Positions 59,757 to 64,000 of a stretch of DNA of 64,000 bases are shown in pieces. The notes beneath the pieces are model-generated. The model made no database searches. It was not told where the DNA came from and saw nothing but the letters and a program-made list of their open reading frames with translations. Position numbers and translations under genes: made by a program. Origin of the DNA: Thiotrichaceae bacterium. GTDB lineage: Bacteria; Pseudomonadota; Gammaproteobacteria; Beggiatoales; Beggiatoaceae. The stretch lies in assembly GCA_011391085.1 (NCBI GenBank), contig JAABRD010000007.1:1-64000 (forward strand), given 5' to 3'. Every line of letters begins with the position of its first letter. The first letter of the stretch is position 1.

Positions 59757-59865
59757 TATAGTCATATTCCTTCATTTTTGTACCCCCCCAGCCCCCCGCA
59801 CGCAGGGGGGTCACTCCCCGTGTACGGGGGGTTGGGGGGTACAAGAATAAGTGAATATCACTATA
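59757..59865. mobile_element. IS630-type MITE, copy 5, with adjoining extra left end
   Basis: Ends TATAGTCATATTCCTTCATT and ...AAGTGAATATCACTATA. A second TATAGTCATATTCCTTC left end begins at 59863, overlapping the right TA, so two copies once lay side by side. The rest of 59881-60040 shows nothing; 60041-60075 is an ATTCATT array running up to aceE. Confidence 0.75.
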
Positions 59866-60089
59866 TAGTCATATTCCTTCAAATCTATACGGTTCCCTCC
59901 AGCAGATATGTACAAAATTATACAAATCTTACTATTAAAGAGGTCCGCAGTATAAAGGAAAGCAGTAGCCCTTCTCTATTATTCATCATTCATTACCAAA
60001 TGTAAACTGGACAAATGTGAATCTCTTATGCTAAATTTTCCCATTATTCATTATTCATTATTCATTATTCATTAACAAAGGACTCCATA

Positions 60090-62750
60090 ATGCCCGAAGA
60101 ATATACAGATATTGACCCTCAAGAAACGCAAGAGTGGTTAGAAGCCATAGACAGCGTGTTAGCCCAAGAGGGTACAGAACGCGCCCATTTTCTTTTGGAG
60201 AAATTGGTTGCCAAGGCACGTAGTTCAGGCGCCTATTTGCCTTATAGCGCAAATACCCCTTACCTCAATACCATCTTACCCAATCAAGAAGAAGCCACCC
60301 CTGGCAATTCTGAATTAGAATGGAAAATCCGTTCCCTCATCCGTTGGAATGCCATGGCGATGGTCGTCCGTGCCAATCGTCAGACCACCGAACTGGGTGG
60401 CCATATCGCCAGTTTTGCCTCCGCAGCCACTTTGTATGACGTTGGTTTTAATCACTTTTTCCATGCCAAGTCGGCCCATCATGGCGGTGATTTAGTCTAT
60501 TTCCAAGGCCATTCCGCCCCCGGCATTTATGCACGGGCCTTTTTAGAAGGGCGTATCACAGAGGAACAATTAGATAATTTTCGGCAAGAAGTCGGTGGCA
60601 AAGGTTTATCCTCCTATCCGCATCCCTGGTTAATGCCTGACTTCTGGCAATTTCCCACGGTCTCCATGGGACTCGGCCCTATCATGGCCATTTATCAAGC
60701 CCGGTTTATGAAATATTTACATGACCGCGGCATAGTCAATATGCAAGGCCGTAAAGTGTGGGCCTTCATGGGTGACGGAGAAATGGATGAACCCGAATCA
60801 TTAGGTGCTATCGCCCTCGCCACCCGTGAAAAATTAGACAATCTTGTGTTTGTCATCAATTGTAACTTGCAACGATTGGATGGACCCGTGCGTGGCAATG
60901 GCAAAATTATTCAAGAACTCGAAGCCGATTTTCGCGGTTCGGGCTGGAATGTCATCAAAGTCATCTGGGGGTCGTACTGGGACCCGCTGTTTGCCATGGA
61001 TACCAAAGGCTTGTTACGCAAACGCATGGAAGAATGTGTCGATGGCGAATACCAAAATTTCAAAGCCAAAGGCGGTGCTTACACCCGCGAACACTTCTTT
61101 GGAAAGTATCCTGAACTGAAAGCGATGGCCGCCAAAATGACTGACGAGGATATTTGGCGACTCAATCGCGGAGGACATGACCCCCATAAAATCTATGCCG
61201 CTTATGCCGCCGCCGTCAAACATCAAGGTCAACCTACCGTTATCTTAGCCAAAACGGTCAAAGGTTACGGCATGGGTATCGCCGGTGAAGGTCAAAACAT
61301 CACCCATCAACAAAAGAAGATGGGAGAAGGTGCTGTTCGCGCTTTTCGGGACCGTTTCAATATTCCTATCCCAGATGAACAACTGGCAGAGGTGCCCTTT
61401 TATAAACCGCCGCAAGACAGTCCTGAAATGCAATACCTGCATGACCGGCGGCGGGCGTTAGGTGGCTATTTACCAGTGCGTAGCAAGACTGCCAATCCCA
61501 TCGAGATGCCTGAATTGAGTATCTTCAACAGTCTGTTAAAAGGGACTGGAGACCATGAAATCTCAACCACCATGGCTTTTGTACGCATCTTAACGGCCTT
61601 GACTCGTGACTCCAAAATTGGTCGCTATGTTGTCCCCATCATTCCTGACGAAGCGCGTACCTTTGGCATGGAAGGGATGTTTCGGCAACTCGGTATTTAT
61701 TCCTCCCAAGGTCAACTGTATGAACCTCAAGATGCCGACCAACTGATGTACTATCGAGAAGACAAACAAGGTCAAATTTTGGAAGAAGGGATTTGCGAAG
61801 CCGGCGCCACTGCCTCCTGGATAGCCGCGGCTACCGCATACAGCAGTCATGGTGTCAACATGATACCTTTTTATACCTTCTATTCCATGTTTGGCTTCCA
61901 ACGAATCGGCGACCTCGTCTGGGCCGCTGCCGATATGCAAGCCCGTGGCTTCTTAATCGGTGGCACCGCAGGCCGTACCACCTTATCTGGAGAAGGCTTA
62001 CAACATCAAGATGGACACGGGTTGGTGATGGCCGCCAATATTCCCAACTGCGTCTCTTACGACCCCTCCTTTGCTTATGAAATGGCTGTGATTATTCACG
62101 ATGGCCTACGGCGCATGTACAGAAATCAGGAGAACATTTTCTACTACATCACGGCCATGAATGAAAACTACTTGCATCCTGCCATGCCAGAAGGAGTACA
62201 AGAAAGTATCCTCAAAGGCATGTACTTATTGAAAGAAGGGGCCAAGAAAACGGGGCCCCGAGTCCAATTACTGGGCAGTGGCACTATTTTGCGCGAAGCC
62301 ATTGCGGCTGGCAACCTGCTAACGTTAGATTTTGATGTCACCGCCGACGTCTGGAGTGTCCCCAGTTTTACCGAATTGCGGCGTGATGGGTTAGACGTAC
62401 AACGTTGGAACCTGTTACATCCTGAAGAGAAACCGCGTACTTGTTATGCCACCCGGTGCCTCAAAGACCGCGTGGGACCCGTGATTGCTGCCACCGACTA
62501 CGTGAGGGCTTATCCCGACCAAATTCGCTTCTGCGTTCCCAAACCCTATTACGTCTTGGGAACGGACGGCTTTGGACGCAGTGACACGCGCAAACAACTG
62601 CGGCGCTTTTTTGAAATGGACCGCTATTACATTGCAGTGGCCGCTTTAAAGAGTCTCGTTGACCTGGGCGACATACCTGCCAGCAAAGTGACTGAAGCCA
62701 TCAAGAAATATGACATTGACCCTAACAAACCCAACCCCACCACGGTGTAA
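60090..62750 (+). CDS. aceE: Pyruvate dehydrogenase E1 component (homodimeric)
   Basis: An 886-aa thiamine-diphosphate enzyme that decarboxylates pyruvate and acetylates the lipoyl arm of AceF. The TPP/Mg motif is FMGDGEMDEPESLGAI. GGHIASFASAATLYDVGFNHFF, GRTTLSGEGLQHQDGH and TRDSKIGRYVVPIIPDEARTFGMEGMFRQ-type segments are those of the single-chain AceE. Length matches E. coli (887 aa). AAAGGA lies before the ATG. aceF follows after 15 bases, so they form an operon; no pdhR is upstream, only heptamer repeats. Confidence 0.98.
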   Translation: MPEEYTDIDPQETQEWLEAIDSVLAQEGTERAHFLLEKLVAKARSSGAYLPYSANTPYLNTILPNQEEATPGNSELEWKIRSLIRWNAMAMVVRANRQTTELGGHIASFASAATLYDVGFNHFFHAKSAHHGGDLVYFQGHSAPGIYARAFLEGRITEEQLDNFRQEVGGKGLSSYPHPWLMPDFWQFPTVSMGLGPIMAIYQARFMKYLHDRGIVNMQGRKVWAFMGDGEMDEPESLGAIALATREKLDNLVFVINCNLQRLDGPVRGNGKIIQELEADFRGSGWNVIKVIWGSYWDPLFAMDTKGLLRKRMEECVDGEYQNFKAKGGAYTREHFFGKYPELKAMAAKMTDEDIWRLNRGGHDPHKIYAAYAAAVKHQGQPTVILAKTVKGYGMGIAGEGQNITHQQKKMGEGAVRAFRDRFNIPIPDEQLAEVPFYKPPQDSPEMQYLHDRRRALGGYLPVRSKTANPIEMPELSIFNSLLKGTGDHEISTTMAFVRILTALTRDSKIGRYVVPIIPDEARTFGMEGMFRQLGIYSSQGQLYEPQDADQLMYYREDKQGQILEEGICEAGATASWIAAATAYSSHGVNMIPFYTFYSMFGFQRIGDLVWAAADMQARGFLIGGTAGRTTLSGEGLQHQDGHGLVMAANIPNCVSYDPSFAYEMAVIIHDGLRRMYRNQENIFYYITAMNENYLHPAMPEGVQESILKGMYLLKEGAKKTGPRVQLLGSGTILREAIAAGNLLTLDFDVTADVWSVPSFTELRRDGLDVQRWNLLHPEEKPRTCYATRCLKDRVGPVIAATDYVRAYPDQIRFCVPKPYYVLGTDGFGRSDTRKQLRRFFEMDRYYIAVAALKSLVDLGDIPASKVTEAIKKYDIDPNKPNPTTV

Positions 62751-62765
62751 GAGGAGGACTACCCA

Positions 62766-64000
62766 ATGGCCATTTCAATTGTAAAAGTTCCTGATATTGG
62801 TGACTTCAAAGAAGTCGGAGTCATTGAAGTCATCGTCAAATCTGGCGAGTCCATCAAAGTGAATCAACCCTTGATTACTTTGGAAAGTGATAAAGCCACG
62901 ATGGAAGTGCCTTCGCCGGCGACTGGCATCGTCAAAGAGGTGCTGGTAAAAATGGGGGACAAAGTCTCTGAAGGGACCCTGATTCTCACCATGGAAGTCA
63001 CTGACCTTGGCGTGGTTGCCCCGACTACTTCGGAAATCGCGACGCCTTCCCTCAGTCCACCACCGCCACCTGCTGGAGTTCCTACCGTATCGCCGGTCAT
63101 TAGTCCACCTTCGCCCGTTAGCAGTGGGGACCCTAGACAACCGCGCTTTTCACCTTCTCCTCCGCTACCTGCCGAAACCCTTTCCGTGGCCAAACCTCAC
63201 GCAGGTCCTGCGGTAAGACATTTGGCTAGAGAATTGGGCGTGGATTTAACCAGAGTCAGTGGTCATGGACGCCAAGGGCGAGTTTTAAAAGAAGACGTCA
63301 CCACTTATGTGAAACAAGTGATGACAGAAGGTACGGCCCCGGTCCTGGCAGTCCCTCTCACAGGAGGAGGCCTGGGCATTCCACCTATTCCTGAGATTGA
63401 CTTCAGCAAATTTGGAGAGATTGAGACTCGACCTCTCAGTCGGATTAAGAAACTCTCCGGCGCCAGTGTCTATCGCAGTTGGCTAAACGTCCCCCAAGTG
63501 ACTCAATTTGACGAAGCAGATATTACCGAACTGGAAGAGTTTCGCAAGAATCTTGCGGAGGAGGCAAACCAGCGCAAAGTGAAAGTGACCATGCTGACTT
63601 TTTTACTCAAAGCCGGTGCTGCCGCTTTGAAACAATTCCCAGAGTTTAACGCCTCCCTGGATACCAGCAAAGAGAATTTGATTCTCAAACACTACTATCA
63701 CATTGGCGTTGCCGTGGAGACGCCTACGGGTCTAGTGGTGCCGGTGATTCGTGAAGTCAACCACAAGGGATTGTTTGACCTAGCCGCTGAACTAGGCACC
63801 ATCAGTCAAAAAGCCCGCGACGGCAAACTCTCCGCCGCTGATATGCAAGGCGCCTCGTTCACTATTTCCAGTCTAGGAGGCATTGGTGGCACTGCTTTCA
63901 CGCCGATTGTCAATGCCCCTGAAGTGGCAATTTTAGGCGTCTCCCGTTCGCAGATGCAACCTGTCTATCAAGGTGGTCAATTTATTCCACGCTTGATACT
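62766..64000 (+). CDS. aceF: Dihydrolipoamide acetyltransferase (pyruvate dehydrogenase E2), 3' end outside window
   Basis: At least 411 codons, open to the window end. One lipoyl domain at the N-terminus (MAISIVKVPDIGDFKEV, lipoyl Lys in LESDKATMEVP), then a Pro/Ser-rich linker (~80-135), the E1/E3-binding domain (AGPAVRHLARELGVDLTRVSG), a second linker and the catalytic acetyltransferase domain (SRIKKLSGASVYRSWLNVPQ, NHKGLFDLAAELG, GASFTISSLGGIGGTAFTPIVNAPEVAILG). The final His-Asp catalytic motif lies beyond 64000. E. coli AceF has three lipoyl domains, so this is a short form. AGGAGG lies upstream of the ATG, which is 15 bases after aceE. Confidence 0.96.
   Translation, partial: MAISIVKVPDIGDFKEVGVIEVIVKSGESIKVNQPLITLESDKATMEVPSPATGIVKEVLVKMGDKVSEGTLILTMEVTDLGVVAPTTSEIATPSLSPPPPPAGVPTVSPVISPPSPVSSGDPRQPRFSPSPPLPAETLSVAKPHAGPAVRHLARELGVDLTRVSGHGRQGRVLKEDVTTYVKQVMTEGTAPVLAVPLTGGGLGIPPIPEIDFSKFGEIETRPLSRIKKLSGASVYRSWLNVPQVTQFDEADITELEEFRKNLAEEANQRKVKVTMLTFLLKAGAAALKQFPEFNASLDTSKENLILKHYYHIGVAVETPTGLVVPVIREVNHKGLFDLAAELGTISQKARDGKLSAADMQGASFTISSLGGIGGTAFTPIVNAPEVAILGVSRSQMQPVYQGGQFIPRLI

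Noticed and set aside
1-64000. tRNA, rRNA, riboswitch or complete insertion sequence with transposase
   Set aside because: Looked for while reading; none was recognised, although small RNA genes could be missed without a covariance search.

Overview
The window most likely comes from a large, repeat-rich, sulfur-oxidising gammaproteobacterium of the Beggiatoa/Thioploca/Thiomargarita kind. This is an inference. It rests on the gammaproteobacterial order ndk-rlmN-pilF-rodZ-ispG, a dissimilatory-type ATP sulfurylase (sat), a FimX-like c-di-GMP protein, an xisH-xisI pair otherwise typical of cyanobacteria, and an exceptional load of short palindromic intergenic repeats. No rRNA or tRNA gene was seen.

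Layout. 0.5-3.7 kb: a translationally coupled trio (EACC1-like protein, caspase-like protease, unknown 492-aa protein) that looks like a conflict/defence operon. 3.7-6.3 kb: orphan antitoxin, RelBE-type module and xisHI, embedded in duplicated gene fragments and MITEs. 6.3-11.7 kb: msrP, a PH-domain membrane protein, a solute-binding protein and TRAP permeases dctQM. 11.9-16.9 kb: the housekeeping cluster ndk-rlmN-pilF-rodZ-ispG. 17.1-20.0 kb: a three-part chimeric protein (FKBP N-terminal + GspG-like + RodZ C-terminal domain), then livM-livG. 20.1-26.3 kb: sat, a PIN toxin-antitoxin pair whose toxin has a stop at codon 3, and a near-perfect 1881-bp tandem duplication of a methyltransferase-nuclease fusion. 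26.5-28.9 kb: glyA-ribD. 30.1-46.3 kb: a two-gene, four-module NRPS ending in a reductase domain. 46.4-54.7 kb: a P1B-like ATPase without its CPC motif, a secreted adenosine deaminase, a WbpM/CapD-type dehydratase, tsaD and a YgfX-like protein. 55-64 kb: a membrane protein, hisH, a DUF1737-like small protein, a FimX-like protein and aceE-aceF (aceF runs off the end).

How the parts work together. Sat fits the energy-yielding last step of sulfur oxidation. The NRPS is read by eye as (N-Me)Val - (N-Me)Tyr/Phe - Pro - basic residue, released by reduction. That suggests a linear peptide aldehyde, possibly a protease inhibitor, or its cyclic imine.

Repeats. At least ten repeat families fill the spacers. 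One is a MITE with about 22-bp terminal inverted repeats (GGTAGTGATGCAAT...). It has perfect 8-bp target duplications at three copies and 7 of 8 at a fourth, while its interior is exchanged between copies. Another looks like a TA-targeting, IS630-type MITE. Several of the same intergenic repeats lie in frame inside NRPS linkers, including a 7-bp tandem array inside the fourth adenylation domain that could make the synthetase phase-variable.
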